Of a stretch of DNA of 64,000 bases, positions 35,546 through 44,005 are shown in pieces. The position numbers and the translations under genes were made by a program. Within the stretch, counting starts at the first letter, position 1. The number at the start of each line of letters is the position of its first letter. This DNA comes from Mesorhizobium plurifarium. GTDB lineage: Bacteria > Pseudomonadota > Alphaproteobacteria > Rhizobiales > Rhizobiaceae. The notes under the pieces were generated by a model that did no database searches, had not been told where the DNA came from, and worked only from the letters and a program-made list of their open reading frames with translations. The DNA lies in NCBI GenBank assembly GCA_000824785.1, contig CCNB01000003.1, positions 62,001 through 126,000 on the forward strand, given 5' to 3'.

Positions 35546-36862
35546 CTACCGCTCCCTGAACGCCCGCGCGAAAGAATCCACCATCGGACGGACCAGATAC
35601 TCGAAGAAAGTCCGGTCGCCGGTGCTGATGAAAGCGTCGACCGGGGTGCCGGGGTAGAGCTGCTCGGCCTTCACGCCGGCGGGCAGGGCTTCGGTGATCT
35701 TCAGCCTGGCGCGGAAATAGGGTTCGTGCGTGGCCTGGTCGATCAGCCTGTCAGCGGAAATTTCGCTTACCGTGGCCGGAACTTCCGGCGTGAGCCGCGT
35801 GTTGAGCGCGGAGAGCCTGAGCTTTGCCGGCTGGCCCACATGCACCTGGTCGATGTCCTTCGGCCGCAGCCTCGCGTCGACCACCAGGCCCGAGGCCGTG
35901 GGCAGGATCTCCATGATCTTTTCGCCGGGCGCCACCACGCTGCCTTGCGAATTATAGGTCGAGGACACGACGATGCCTGCCGCCGGCGCGGTGATCGTCG
36001 TGCGCTTGAGCACCGCTCGCGCCGCGCGCATCCGCTCCTCGATGTCGGCGAGGTTGGTGCGCACATCGTCGAGCTTGGTCAGTGCTTCCTCGACGCGCTG
36101 CGTGGTGGCGCGCTCTGTCTGCGCCTGCGCCTCCACGATCTGCGTGTTGGCAGAGGCAAGATCGGCCTCCAGCGCGCCTGCCTGGCCGACAAGGTCGGCC
36201 TCGGAGCGCAAGAGCTGCGAATATTCGGTGCGATTGGTGAGGCCCTTGTCGAGCAGGTCGGTCTTGATGCCGAGCTCCTTCTTCACCACTTCAGCCTGCT
36301 GTTCGATGGCCGTTTTCTGCGCGTTCAGCCCTTTGACCGACTCGCGGTGCATGGCGACGCGCTGCGCCAGGATCGATTGCTCCGAGCGGAACCGCGCCAG
36401 CCTGGCGTCGAACTCCTTCTGCTGTTCGCGGATCAGATTTTCGAAGTCCTGCTGGAACGGCGCCGGGGCGGGCTCGGCGATCGGCGCCAGCGTGGCGAGC
36501 CCGTCGCGCTCGGCCTCCAGCCGCGCCGCACTTGCCTTGAGCGCGATCCATTGTCTTGTCAGCCGGTTGAGATCGGCCTCTGCAGCGGTCCGGTCGAGCA
36601 GGATGAGATCCTGGCCTTCGCGCACGCGGTCGCCTTCATGCACCAGCAATTGCTTGATGATGCCGCCCTCGCGATGCTGGATGAGGATGTTGCCGCCGGT
36701 CGCCGCGATCGTACCTTGCGTGATCACCGCGCCTGCCAACGGCGCGCTCGCTGCCCAATAGCCGAAGCCGCCGATAAGAAGCGCGATTGCCGCGTAGCCG
36801 GCCAAGGCGGTGCGGCGGAAATCCGTGCGCGGGCGGCCATCGAAGGCGAGGCTCTGCGTCAT
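35546..36862 (-). CDS. HlyD-family type I secretion adaptor (PrsE-like)
   Basis: The 438-residue membrane fusion protein has a short cytoplasmic N-terminus, one membrane helix (about 18-38, LAGYAAIALLIGGFGYWAAS), a biotinyl-lipoyl-like strand GTIAATGGNILIQHREGG, a long coiled-coil hairpin in the middle (about 120-280), and a C-terminal beta domain with RLRPKDIDQVHVGQPAKLRL. It links the ABC exporter to an outer-membrane TolC-like channel. It starts three bases after the ABC exporter gene. No TolC gene is nearby. Confidence 0.88.
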   Translation of the reverse strand: MTQSLAFDGRPRTDFRRTALAGYAAIALLIGGFGYWAASAPLAGAVITQGTIAATGGNILIQHREGGIIKQLLVHEGDRVREGQDLILLDRTAAEADLNRLTRQWIALKASAARLEAERDGLATLAPIAEPAPAPFQQDFENLIREQQKEFDARLARFRSEQSILAQRVAMHRESVKGLNAQKTAIEQQAEVVKKELGIKTDLLDKGLTNRTEYSQLLRSEADLVGQAGALEADLASANTQIVEAQAQTERATTQRVEEALTKLDDVRTNLADIEERMRAARAVLKRTTITAPAAGIVVSSTYNSQGSVVAPGEKIMEILPTASGLVVDARLRPKDIDQVHVGQPAKLRLSALNTRLTPEVPATVSEISADRLIDQATHEPYFRARLKITEALPAGVKAEQLYPGTPVDAFISTGDRTFFEYLVRPMVDSFARAFRER

Positions 36863-36865
36863 CGT

Positions 36866-38611
36866 TCAGGACCCGTGGCGGACGGTCGGCGCGGCGCGGA
36901 TGGTCGGCGTGAACGATCCGCTCACCACCGTGCTCCGCTGCGCGGCTTTGGCCGGCTGGCGCAGCACCTCGGCGCTCGGCCCGAACGCCTCGATGACACC
37001 ACCGCGCAAGACCATCACGCGATCGCAAGCCGTGGCGATCGAAGGGCGATGCGTGATCACGATCGTGGTGACGCCCGCGGCGCGGGCGGCGGCAAGCACC
37101 GCTTCCAGCGCGGTCTCTCCGGCGCCGTCGAGATGCGTGCTCGGCTCATCCAGCACCAGGATGCGCGGGTTGCCGTAGAAGGCGCGCGCCAGCCCGATCC
37201 GCTGCCGCTCGCCGCCCGACAGCGTCCCGGCCACTCTCGTCTGATAGCCGTCGCGCATGGTCAGGATCAGCTCATGCGCCTCGGCGCGCTTTGCCGCCTC
37301 GACGATTGCCGCGTCGTCGGCCTTCGCGTCGAAGCGCGCGATGTTGTCGGCGATCGAGCCGGGGAAAAGCTCCACCTCCTGCGCCAGATAGCCGATGTGT
37401 CGGCCGAGTTGGTTTTCGTCCCAGGTCTTGAGCTCGGCGCCGTCGATCCTGACCGAGCCGCCGCTCGGCTGCGCGGCGCCGACGAGCAGTCGCGCCAGCG
37501 TCGATTTGCCGGCGCCGCTCGGGCCGACGATCGCCACCGCTTCGCCGGCGGCTATCGCGAAGCTCAACCGCTTCAGGACCGGCTCGGCGCCGAAGGTGGC
37601 ATTCGGCGCGATGAAGAAAAGATCCTGCGCCGCAATGGCGCCGGTCGGGTGGGGCAGGATGAGCTTGCTCGCCTCTACCGGCTGCGCCGAAAGCGCGCCC
37701 TCGAGCCGCGTCCAGGCGCGCCTGGCCTCGCCCAGTTGCCGCCAGGAGCCGATCAGCTGGTCGAGCGGCTGCAGCGCGCGCGACGACACCAGTGACGAGG
37801 CGAAGATCATGCCGGCCGTCATTTCGCTCTTGAGCACCAGCCAGGCGCCGGTTCCAAGGATCGCCAGCTGCAGCATCATGCGCAGCGCCCTGGAAGCGCC
37901 GCTGAAGACGGCGTTGGCGCCGGCCGAGCGGTCATGCAGGACAAGCGCCTCGGCAACATGCCGTCCCCATGCGCGCGCGGCGTTTTCCACCATGCCCATG
38001 GCGCGCAGCGTGTCGGCGTTGCGCGCAAAGGCCTGCTCGGTCCGGCTGGCCAGAGCCGAACGCTCCGCCGAAAGCGCGTCGTTCCTGCCGATGGCAAGCT
38101 GGTTGGCGAAGACCAGCACGACGAGCAGCGCCGCGCCGCCGAGCGTGACCCAGAACAGCAGCGGATGGATCAGGTAGAGCAATGCCAGGAAGACCGGCGC
38201 GAAGGGCAGGTCGAACAGCACCGAAACACCGCGCGAGCGGATGAAGGCGCAGACCGAGGCAAGGTCGGTGAGCGGCGACGGCGCATTGCCGGAGCCGAGC
38301 GAAGCGGCGAACGTTCTGGCGCCCAGCCTGTCATTGACCGTTGCGGCGACGCGCTGCGTGTAGACGGCGCGGATGGCGTCGAGGAAGCCGAGGAAACCAA
38401 GCGCCGCGACCGCGATGACCGACAGATAGACAAGCGTCTCGACGCTGGAGGAGGGCAGCACCCGGTCATAGACCTGGAGGAGGTAAAGCGGGATCACCAG
38501 CAGCAGAAGGTTGATGAGCAGCGAGAACAGGCCGACATCGGTTACGGCGCGCAGGAAGATCGGCCGCAAACCGGCCTGCCTGATCGCACCCGGAGCGCTC
38601 TCCCGTGACAT
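36866..38611 (-). CDS. Type I secretion ABC transporter (PrsD/PrtD family)
   Basis: The 581-residue exporter has about six membrane helices in its first 300 residues, then an ABC domain with Walker A GPSGAGKSTLARLL, signature LSGGERQRIGLARAF, and Walker B ILVLDEPST. It has no N-terminal peptidase domain, as expected for RTX-protein exporters of the PrtD type. It works with the HlyD-like adaptor encoded directly downstream and most likely exports the GH16 protein encoded upstream. Confidence 0.9.
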   Translation of the reverse strand: MSRESAPGAIRQAGLRPIFLRAVTDVGLFSLLINLLLLVIPLYLLQVYDRVLPSSSVETLVYLSVIAVAALGFLGFLDAIRAVYTQRVAATVNDRLGARTFAASLGSGNAPSPLTDLASVCAFIRSRGVSVLFDLPFAPVFLALLYLIHPLLFWVTLGGAALLVVLVFANQLAIGRNDALSAERSALASRTEQAFARNADTLRAMGMVENAARAWGRHVAEALVLHDRSAGANAVFSGASRALRMMLQLAILGTGAWLVLKSEMTAGMIFASSLVSSRALQPLDQLIGSWRQLGEARRAWTRLEGALSAQPVEASKLILPHPTGAIAAQDLFFIAPNATFGAEPVLKRLSFAIAAGEAVAIVGPSGAGKSTLARLLVGAAQPSGGSVRIDGAELKTWDENQLGRHIGYLAQEVELFPGSIADNIARFDAKADDAAIVEAAKRAEAHELILTMRDGYQTRVAGTLSGGERQRIGLARAFYGNPRILVLDEPSTHLDGAGETALEAVLAAARAAGVTTIVITHRPSIATACDRVMVLRGGVIEAFGPSAEVLRQPAKAAQRSTVVSGSFTPTIRAAPTVRHGS

Positions 38612-38623
38612 TGGCTTGACCGC

Positions 38624-40048
38624 CTAGGCTGTGTGCTCGCCTGTGACGTTCAAATGGCTCTGCTGCACTTCGTCCAACGTATAGGCGCGGATATAGTCGA
38701 TCTTCATCTCGGCCGGCGTGGCCAGATGATCCGGCGGCGCCCCGGCCTGGCCGCCGATCGCAAGGTCCACCAGCATGTACATCGGCTTGTTCATGTCGGA
38801 TGGCGTCGCCGCTTCGGCGACCTGCACGCCGTCATAGGTCCACACCAGCTTGTCCGGCGTCCACAGCAGGCCATAGGTGTGGAAGCCGGCGGTATCCATG
38901 ACGTTCACCGTCGATCCCACCGTCGTGTGCTGGCCGGTTTCGTTGGTATGGGCGGTCATCAGCAGCGAATTCGGCTTCTGGCCATACATTTCCATCACGT
39001 CGAGTTCGGGCGGCCAGGAGCCATCTTCCGGCAGCAGCCAGAAGGCCGGCCAGGCGCCGGCGTTTTCCGGCAGGTCTGCCTTCATTTCGAAATAACCGTA
39101 GGTCTGCGAGAAGGTGTCGTGAGTGGTCAGGATGCCGGAGGTGTATTCGTAATTGTTGATCAGCGGCTTGATGTCCGCAGGCGCCTGCGCCGCGGTGATG
39201 GTGAGGACCCCATCCTGCACGCTGAACGGATGCACCGAACTGGTCGGGCCGTAATTGGCGTCTATGTACCACTGCAGCTCGCCGTTGCGGGTGAGCGTGC
39301 TGCCGTTCGGCGCGCCCCACCAGAAATTGGTGTCCCAGGTGCCGCCCTGGGCGTTGTGAAGATTGAGCGAGTTGAATTCGTCGCTGAAGGACAGCGTCAT
39401 GCCGGACTTGTCGATCGGCAGCTGAAAATTGTTGGGCTGCAGTTTGTCGATCGTGGTGTTCTTGAATTCGAGGATCTCGCCCGATCCGAGGTTCAGCACC
39501 ACATTGGGTCCCGCCTGGATCATGCTGTCGTGGATGGCGGCAAACGACGTGAATCCGTAGCCATCGAGCCGCACGGCATCGTTCGAGGCGAAATTGACGA
39601 TCGAGTCGCTGCCGTTGCCCTTGGCGATGATGAAAATATCGGCGCCGCCGCCGCCGTCGATCAGCACGTCGTTGCCCGCGCCGCCGTCGATCGTCTGGCC
39701 GCCCGCGGTGGCGGTGATGATGTTGTCCAGCGCATTGCCGAAGGCGTAGTTGTGGGCATTGGTGACGACGAGGTTTTCGACATTGTCCGGCAGCGTATAG
39801 CTCATCCATGTGTTGATGGTGTCGACGCCCTGGCCAGCGTTCTCGACCACCTTGTTGCTCGCCGAATAAAGGTAATAGATATCGTCACCGGCGCCGCCAT
39901 ACATGGTGACGTTGACGCCGCTGGAGGCCCAGATTGAGTCATTGCCGCTGCTGCCGTTGAACGTCGGTCCGGACGTCGCCGAAAACCAATGATTGGAAGC
40001 GCCGCTATAGTAAAAAGGAACGCCTACTGCGTTGACGACGAAGCTCAT
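38624..40048 (-). CDS. Secreted RTX glycoside hydrolase family 16 (ExsH-like beta-glycanase)
   Basis: The 474-residue protein has a first part (to about 150) with RTX-type calcium repeats: GGAGDDIYYLYS, GNALDN, DGGAGNDVLIDGGGGADIF. The second part (about 215-470) is a GH16 domain, opening with LSFSDEFNSLNL and bearing the signature ELDVME (E348 nucleophile, E353 acid/base). It has no N-terminal signal peptide, in keeping with type I export by the two genes that follow. In Sinorhizobium the ExsH enzyme cleaves succinoglycan and is exported by PrsDE. The start is backed by AAGGAG six bases upstream. Substrate here is inferred to be an acidic exopolysaccharide. Confidence 0.88.
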   Translation of the reverse strand: MSFVVNAVGVPFYYSGASNHWFSATSGPTFNGSSGNDSIWASSGVNVTMYGGAGDDIYYLYSASNKVVENAGQGVDTINTWMSYTLPDNVENLVVTNAHNYAFGNALDNIITATAGGQTIDGGAGNDVLIDGGGGADIFIIAKGNGSDSIVNFASNDAVRLDGYGFTSFAAIHDSMIQAGPNVVLNLGSGEILEFKNTTIDKLQPNNFQLPIDKSGMTLSFSDEFNSLNLHNAQGGTWDTNFWWGAPNGSTLTRNGELQWYIDANYGPTSSVHPFSVQDGVLTITAAQAPADIKPLINNYEYTSGILTTHDTFSQTYGYFEMKADLPENAGAWPAFWLLPEDGSWPPELDVMEMYGQKPNSLLMTAHTNETGQHTTVGSTVNVMDTAGFHTYGLLWTPDKLVWTYDGVQVAEAATPSDMNKPMYMLVDLAIGGQAGAPPDHLATPAEMKIDYIRAYTLDEVQQSHLNVTGEHTA

Positions 40049-40362
40049 CGGACACTCCTTCCGCGCTGCCCCGCCCGGATGGCTCATTGCAGGTTCGAGC
40101 GCCTGCATCGAACCAATTTGCAACACGGATTATCGTTCCCGAAAATAAGCAAATAGTACAGAGAAAATCGGCAGTATTTTTATCGATATTTTTGCAAAGA
40201 TAGAATAAGTGATACCTAATACAATTATGGCGAGAGTTGTTCTCAATTTTACTTAATTTTGCAAGGTTTTCTGCCAAAAGATCGTGCAGATAGCCGCGAA
40301 TGGATGCATTCGTCGCAGCGGGCGGTCGATTGAGTTTTGACCTTCTGGATTGGATCCTCGGC
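40049..40362. other. AT-rich region upstream of the secreted glycanase
   Basis: 314 bases with no gene. Bases 40115-40260 are strongly A+T-rich and run leftwards into the GH16 start, so they probably hold its promoter. No named operator could be assigned. The right part, 40300-40362, lies beyond the stop of the ProC-like gene. Confidence 0.6.
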
Positions 40363-41154
40363 TCATGCCTCGCCCATCGCGATCGACTTCTCGAACGCCG
40401 CCGTCAGTCCCTCGGCGACAGCCTCATCGAACCCGGTTTTGCGCATCGTCTCGATCGCCGCGGCGGTGGTGCCGCGATAGCCCAGGAAGGCTTTTACCGT
40501 GTCGGCCGGGGAAGCATCCTTCAAGTCGAGCATGCGGCCACTGCCGATGAGCACCGTGTTGACGGCGCGCTGAGCCACGGCGGGCTCGAGGCCGAAGGCA
40601 ATGGCGTGGCGCATCATGGCGTCTGCCAGCAGGGCGGGGAAGGCAGGGCCGGAGCCGGTCAGGCCGGTGAGATAATCGATGTCGCGCTCGCTGCCGACCT
40701 CGTCTTGGCAGCCGCAGGCGGAAAAGATCGCGCGCACGATGGCGCGGTCTTCTCCGGTCGCGTCGCTGCTCGCGATCCATGGCGTGTAGGATTTGGCGAC
40801 CTCGGCGGCGGCGTTGGGCAGCGTGCGCACCACGCGGCGCGTGCCGTGCTTCTCGCCGATTTCGGCAAGGCGGATGCCGGCCATCACCGAGATCACCAGC
40901 TTGCCCTTGGCGTCGATGGCGAGCGCGGGCCAGTCCTGCGGCCGCACCGAAAGCACGACCACGTCCGAGCGGTCGGCGAGCGCCTGATTGTCGTCGGTCC
41001 AGAATGCCCCGGCGAAACGATCCGGCCTCGCGCTCCGATAGGAGAGGGCGAGGTCCTGCGCGCTCACGACGCTGGCCTGGAGCGCGGCGCTCGCGATGGC
41101 GCCGCCCAGCCAGCCCGCGCCGCCGACGATGCCCAGCCTGATTGCGGCGCCCAT
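40363..41154 (-). CDS. Pyrroline-5-carboxylate reductase-like protein
   Basis: About 263 residues. The Rossmann start is IRLGIVGGAGWLGGAIASAA. SVMAGIRLAEIGE, TLPNAAAEVAKSYTPWI and the C-terminal LTGLTGSGPAFPALLADAMM helix are the usual ProC marks. ProC reduces pyrroline-5-carboxylate to proline with NAD(P)H. This copy is divergent in the cofactor loop (GGAGWLGG instead of GxGxMG), so a different imino acid is possible. Start 41154 is favoured over 41160 because GGAGG is eight bases before it. Confidence 0.8.
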   Translation of the reverse strand: MGAAIRLGIVGGAGWLGGAIASAALQASVVSAQDLALSYRSARPDRFAGAFWTDDNQALADRSDVVVLSVRPQDWPALAIDAKGKLVISVMAGIRLAEIGEKHGTRRVVRTLPNAAAEVAKSYTPWIASSDATGEDRAIVRAIFSACGCQDEVGSERDIDYLTGLTGSGPAFPALLADAMMRHAIAFGLEPAVAQRAVNTVLIGSGRMLDLKDASPADTVKAFLGYRGTTAAAIETMRKTGFDEAVAEGLTAAFEKSIAMGEA

Positions 41155-41278
41155 GTCCATTGCCTCCGTTGCAGGCCGACACGGTAGCCGCGGGCCAAAA
41201 AATTTGACAGCCTCTGTCGGATCGGCTGGGGCGCGCCCGTCCTTGGGGCATCGATCAACAAAGGAAGGATATCGAGAT

Positions 41279-41722
41279 ATGCCGAGCACCATCCAACTGC
41301 ACCGCGTTCTGGCGACCAAGCCGGAGAAGGTCTACCGCGCATTCATCGAGGCGGATGCGTTGGCGAAGTGGCTGCCCCCCAACGGCTTTACCTGCACGGT
41401 GCACGAGTTCGAGGGCAAGGTCGGCGGAACCTACAAGATGTCCTTCCGCAACTTCACCACCGGCGGCAGCCATTCCTTCGGTGGCGAATTTGTCGAGCTC
41501 GTCCCGGGCGAGCGCCTGCGCTACACCGACCGCTTCGACGATCCCAATTTGCCGGGCCAGATCGAGGTGACCGTGATCCTGAAGAAAGTGTCGGTCGGCA
41601 CCGAGATCAACATCACCCAAGCCGGCATCCCGGACGCCATCCCCGCCGAGGCCTGCTATCTCGGCTGGCAGGAATCGTTGCGCAACCTGGCCAAGCTCGT
41701 CGAGCCGGAGATCAACCAGTAG
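41279..41722 (+). CDS. SRPBCC/AHSA1-like domain protein
   Basis: The 147-residue protein has the START/SRPBCC pattern of AHSA1 proteins: HRVLATKPEKVYRAFIEADALAKWLPPNGF, then GGTYKMSFRNF, and an end helix CYLGWQESLRNLAKLVEPEI. These proteins bind hydrophobic ligands. No enzymatic function can be inferred. It is transcribed away from the ProC-like gene, with 124 bases between the two starts. Confidence 0.85.
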   Translation: MPSTIQLHRVLATKPEKVYRAFIEADALAKWLPPNGFTCTVHEFEGKVGGTYKMSFRNFTTGGSHSFGGEFVELVPGERLRYTDRFDDPNLPGQIEVTVILKKVSVGTEINITQAGIPDAIPAEACYLGWQESLRNLAKLVEPEINQ

Positions 41723-41811
41723 GTCCGCGAAGCGCACGGCGGCCGTTGCAACGGCCGCCGCCTCACCCAAGGTAAGCAAAATTTCACCAAGCGCTGATAA
41801 AAGCCGCTGCC

Positions 41812-42042
41812 ATGGATCGCAACAAGAACAACGACCTTTTTGTCCTGATGGCGGCGCTCGCCGCCATCGCGATCTACAACATTGCCTGCGGCATCAGGAC
41901 AGGCGAGGTCCGGGGCAAGTTGCATTGGGTCGCCCTGGCGGACGATCCGACACGGTTCTGGAACATCGTGATCGGCAATTCGATTGTCCTGGTGGCGTCG
42001 ATAGCCTTTCTGTGGGTCCTCAATTCCCGCAGGCCCGGATGA
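41812..42042 (+). CDS. Small two-span membrane protein
   Basis: The 76-residue protein has two hydrophobic segments, FVLMAALAAIAIYNIACG and FWNIVIGNSIVLVASIAFLWVL, with a loop rich in charged residues between them. The N-terminus MDRNKNND is polar. I do not recognise a family. It is 90 bases after the SRPBCC gene in the same direction. Confidence 0.6.
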   Translation: MDRNKNNDLFVLMAALAAIAIYNIACGIRTGEVRGKLHWVALADDPTRFWNIVIGNSIVLVASIAFLWVLNSRRPG

Positions 42043-42081
42043 TCCGAAGCGACGCCTCTTTATCTCGCGCCGCCCCTGATC

Positions 42082-42798
42082 TCACAGAGCTCTTGTGATG
42101 CCGCCGTCGACCCGGATGTTCTGTCCGGTGATGTAGGCAGCCCCATCCGAAGCCAGGAACGAGATCGTCGCGGCGATCTCTTCCGACGTGCCGTAGCGCT
42201 TCAGCGGCACGCTGTCGCGACGCTCGTTCGTGGCCGGCAGGCTGTCGATCCAGCCGGGCAGCACATTGTTCATGCGGATGTTGTCGGCCGCGTAGGTGTC
42301 GGCGAAGATCTTGGTGAAGGCGGCAAGCCCGGCGCGCGCCACGGCCGAGGTCGGGAACATCGCGCTTGGCTCGAACGCCCAGGCGGTCGAGATGTTGATG
42401 ATGACGCCGCCCTTCTGTTTCTGCATCACCGGCGTCACCAGCCTGGTCGGGCGCACGGCATTGAGGAAATAGGTGTCGATGCCCTTGTGCCAGTCCTCGT
42501 CGCTGATCTCGACGATCTGCGCGCGCGGTCCGTGGCCGGCGCTGTTGACCAGCACGTCGATGCGCCCCCAACGCTCCAGCGCGCCATCGGTGAGGCGCTT
42601 CAGGTCCTCGTTCGACTGGTTGGAGCCGGTGACGCCGAAGCCGCCAAGTTCCTTGCCCAGAGCCTCGCCCTTGCCGGAGGAGGAGAGCACGCCGACCTTG
42701 AACCCATCCGCCGCCAGGCGCTTGGCCGCCGCGGCCCCCATGCCGCTGCCGCCCGCCGTCACCAGAGCTACTTTTTCGCCTGCCATATCGCTGTCCAT
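42082..42798 (-). CDS. Short-chain dehydrogenase-like protein with altered catalytic residues
   Basis: The 238-residue SDR fold has a TAGGSGMG cofactor loop (15-21), DVLVNSAG strand (81-88) and the C-terminal SDGAAYITGQNIRVDGG. Ser137 in INISTAW is present. The place of the catalytic Tyr-x3-Lys is occupied by Ser151 and Arg155 (TSAVARAGLAAFTK), so normal proton transfer is not available. The protein may bind NAD(P) without classical activity or use another mechanism. It follows the lactonase gene on the same strand after 206 bases. Start 42786 (MAGEKVALV) is an alternative. Confidence 0.82.
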   Translation of the reverse strand: MDSDMAGEKVALVTAGGSGMGAAAAKRLAADGFKVGVLSSSGKGEALGKELGGFGVTGSNQSNEDLKRLTDGALERWGRIDVLVNSAGHGPRAQIVEISDEDWHKGIDTYFLNAVRPTRLVTPVMQKQKGGVIINISTAWAFEPSAMFPTSAVARAGLAAFTKIFADTYAADNIRMNNVLPGWIDSLPATNERRDSVPLKRYGTSEEIAATISFLASDGAAYITGQNIRVDGGITRAL

Positions 42799-42899
42799 TC
42801 GTTGGAATTACTGAAGCGACCCTGTTAGCACGCGAAGGGCAGGGGAATGAACCTGATTGGATTGCGCCAAGGCGTCTGCGAATGGCGAAAGCGGCAAAG

Positions 42900-42932
42900 C
42901 CGCCAATCTTCCCCACAAGGGGAGATTGGCGG
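42900..42932. repeat. Intergenic palindrome
   Basis: CCGCCAATCTTCCCC and GGGGAGATTGGCGG pair around ACAA with one bulged base. It lies between the lactonase and SDR genes, both on the minus strand, and may weaken read-through. It belongs to the short palindromes scattered between genes in Mesorhizobium (from recall). Confidence 0.6.
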
Positions 42933-43004
42933 TTCGCGCGCCGGCTCAGGCTCTAATGCCGCTCATCACCGCCTCGACAGCCACCTGCCGGCCGGCGGGG
43001 AAGA

Positions 43005-43904
43005 TCATCCGAAGCGGTTGGCGGGCGTGCCGCGCACCCCGGGCTTGAGCGCGAACAGGCCGCCCTCGAAGGGGTTGGCGGCAAGATGCTCCGCGCTCAT
43101 CGTGAAGCGCGCGGAGGTCACGAACAGCATGTCGAGGTCCGCGCCGCCGAAAGCGCAGCTCGTCGGCCAACTGCAAGGTAGCTCGACGATTCGGTCGAGC
43201 CTGCCGTCGGGCGCGATACGGGCGAGGCAGCTTCCGCCAACCACCCTGCAGTTCCAGACATAGCCCTCGGCGTCGAGGCATGAGCCGTCCGGCAGGCCGC
43301 GCTCGAAGCCGGTGAAGAAGGGGAGCGCTTCGCCGAGCCGTCCAGCCTTCCGGTCCCAATCATAGCTGTAAAGCGCGTTCTTCATCGTGTCCGCGGTGAT
43401 GAAGCGTCCGTCGGGCAGCCATACCATCGTGTTGGTGATGCCGAACCGGTCTTCGCTGAGGCGCCTCACGTCGCCGCTTGAGCCGACCCGGTAGAGCCGG
43501 CCCTCATCGCTTGTAATCGCCATCGGCGCGTCGTCCGGCCCGATATTGTTGGCCATGGTGCCGACCCAGAGCGAGCCGTCCGGCGCGACCACGCCTTCAT
43601 TGAGCCGCGAGTCCGGCCGGTTGGCCTCGATCGCCGCGAATGCCCGGAACGGTCCGCCGAAATCCCAGAGCGCGATGTTCTTGCGCAACCCGACTATGGC
43701 TCCGCCATCGGCGCGCAGGCCGACCGAGGTGACGAGGTCGGCTGTCGGCCAGCTTTCATGCGCTCCTGTCGAAGGGTCCAGCCGATGGATCCGTCGGCCG
43801 ATGATGTCGACCCAGACCAGCCTGCCGCGGCGGTCGTCCCACACCAGGCTCTCGCCGACCACGTCGCGCGCGTCGAAGATCAGGGTGGCATCGGTCTCGG
43901 GCAT
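43005..43904 (-). CDS. SMP-30/gluconolactonase-like lactonase
   Basis: The 299-residue six-bladed propeller of the SMP-30/SGL family has the metal-ligand regions visible: VGESLVWDDRRGRLVWVDI, SRLNEGVVAPDGSLWVGTMA, and FITADTMKNALYSYD. It should hydrolyse a sugar lactone (aldonolactone). The start at 43904 is chosen because GGAGGAG lies just upstream. It is divergent from the FadR-type regulator of the sugar operon and shares its control region, so it probably serves the same pathway. Confidence 0.87.
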   Translation of the reverse strand: MPETDATLIFDARDVVGESLVWDDRRGRLVWVDIIGRRIHRLDPSTGAHESWPTADLVTSVGLRADGGAIVGLRKNIALWDFGGPFRAFAAIEANRPDSRLNEGVVAPDGSLWVGTMANNIGPDDAPMAITSDEGRLYRVGSSGDVRRLSEDRFGITNTMVWLPDGRFITADTMKNALYSYDWDRKAGRLGEALPFFTGFERGLPDGSCLDAEGYVWNCRVVGGSCLARIAPDGRLDRIVELPCSWPTSCAFGGADLDMLFVTSARFTMSAEHLAANPFEGGLFALKPGVRGTPANRFG

Positions 43905-43933
43905 GTGGCTCCTCCGTCTCTCGGGAAATGCAC

Positions 43934-43992
43934 TTGACATATATCTTTCGTCTGAATTATGAGCAATTTAATAACAACCTATCATACAGGTT
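43934..43992 (+). promoter_or_regulatory. Promoter and putative operator for the sugar regulator operon
   Basis: TTGACA (43934-43939), a 17-base gap, then TTATGA (43957-43962) form a reasonable sigma-70-like promoter reading right. Just downstream, AACCT (43976-43980) and AGGTT (43988-43992) form an inverted repeat with a 7-base centre, 14 bases before the regulator start. The size and place suit repression by the FadR-type regulator itself. This is inference from sequence and position only. Confidence 0.4.
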
Positions 43993-44005
43993 TTGAGGGA
44001 ACGGA

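Noticed and set aside
35492..37795. 767-residue frame on the plus strand
   Set aside because: Antisense to the HlyD-like and ABC exporter genes, both with full motifs.
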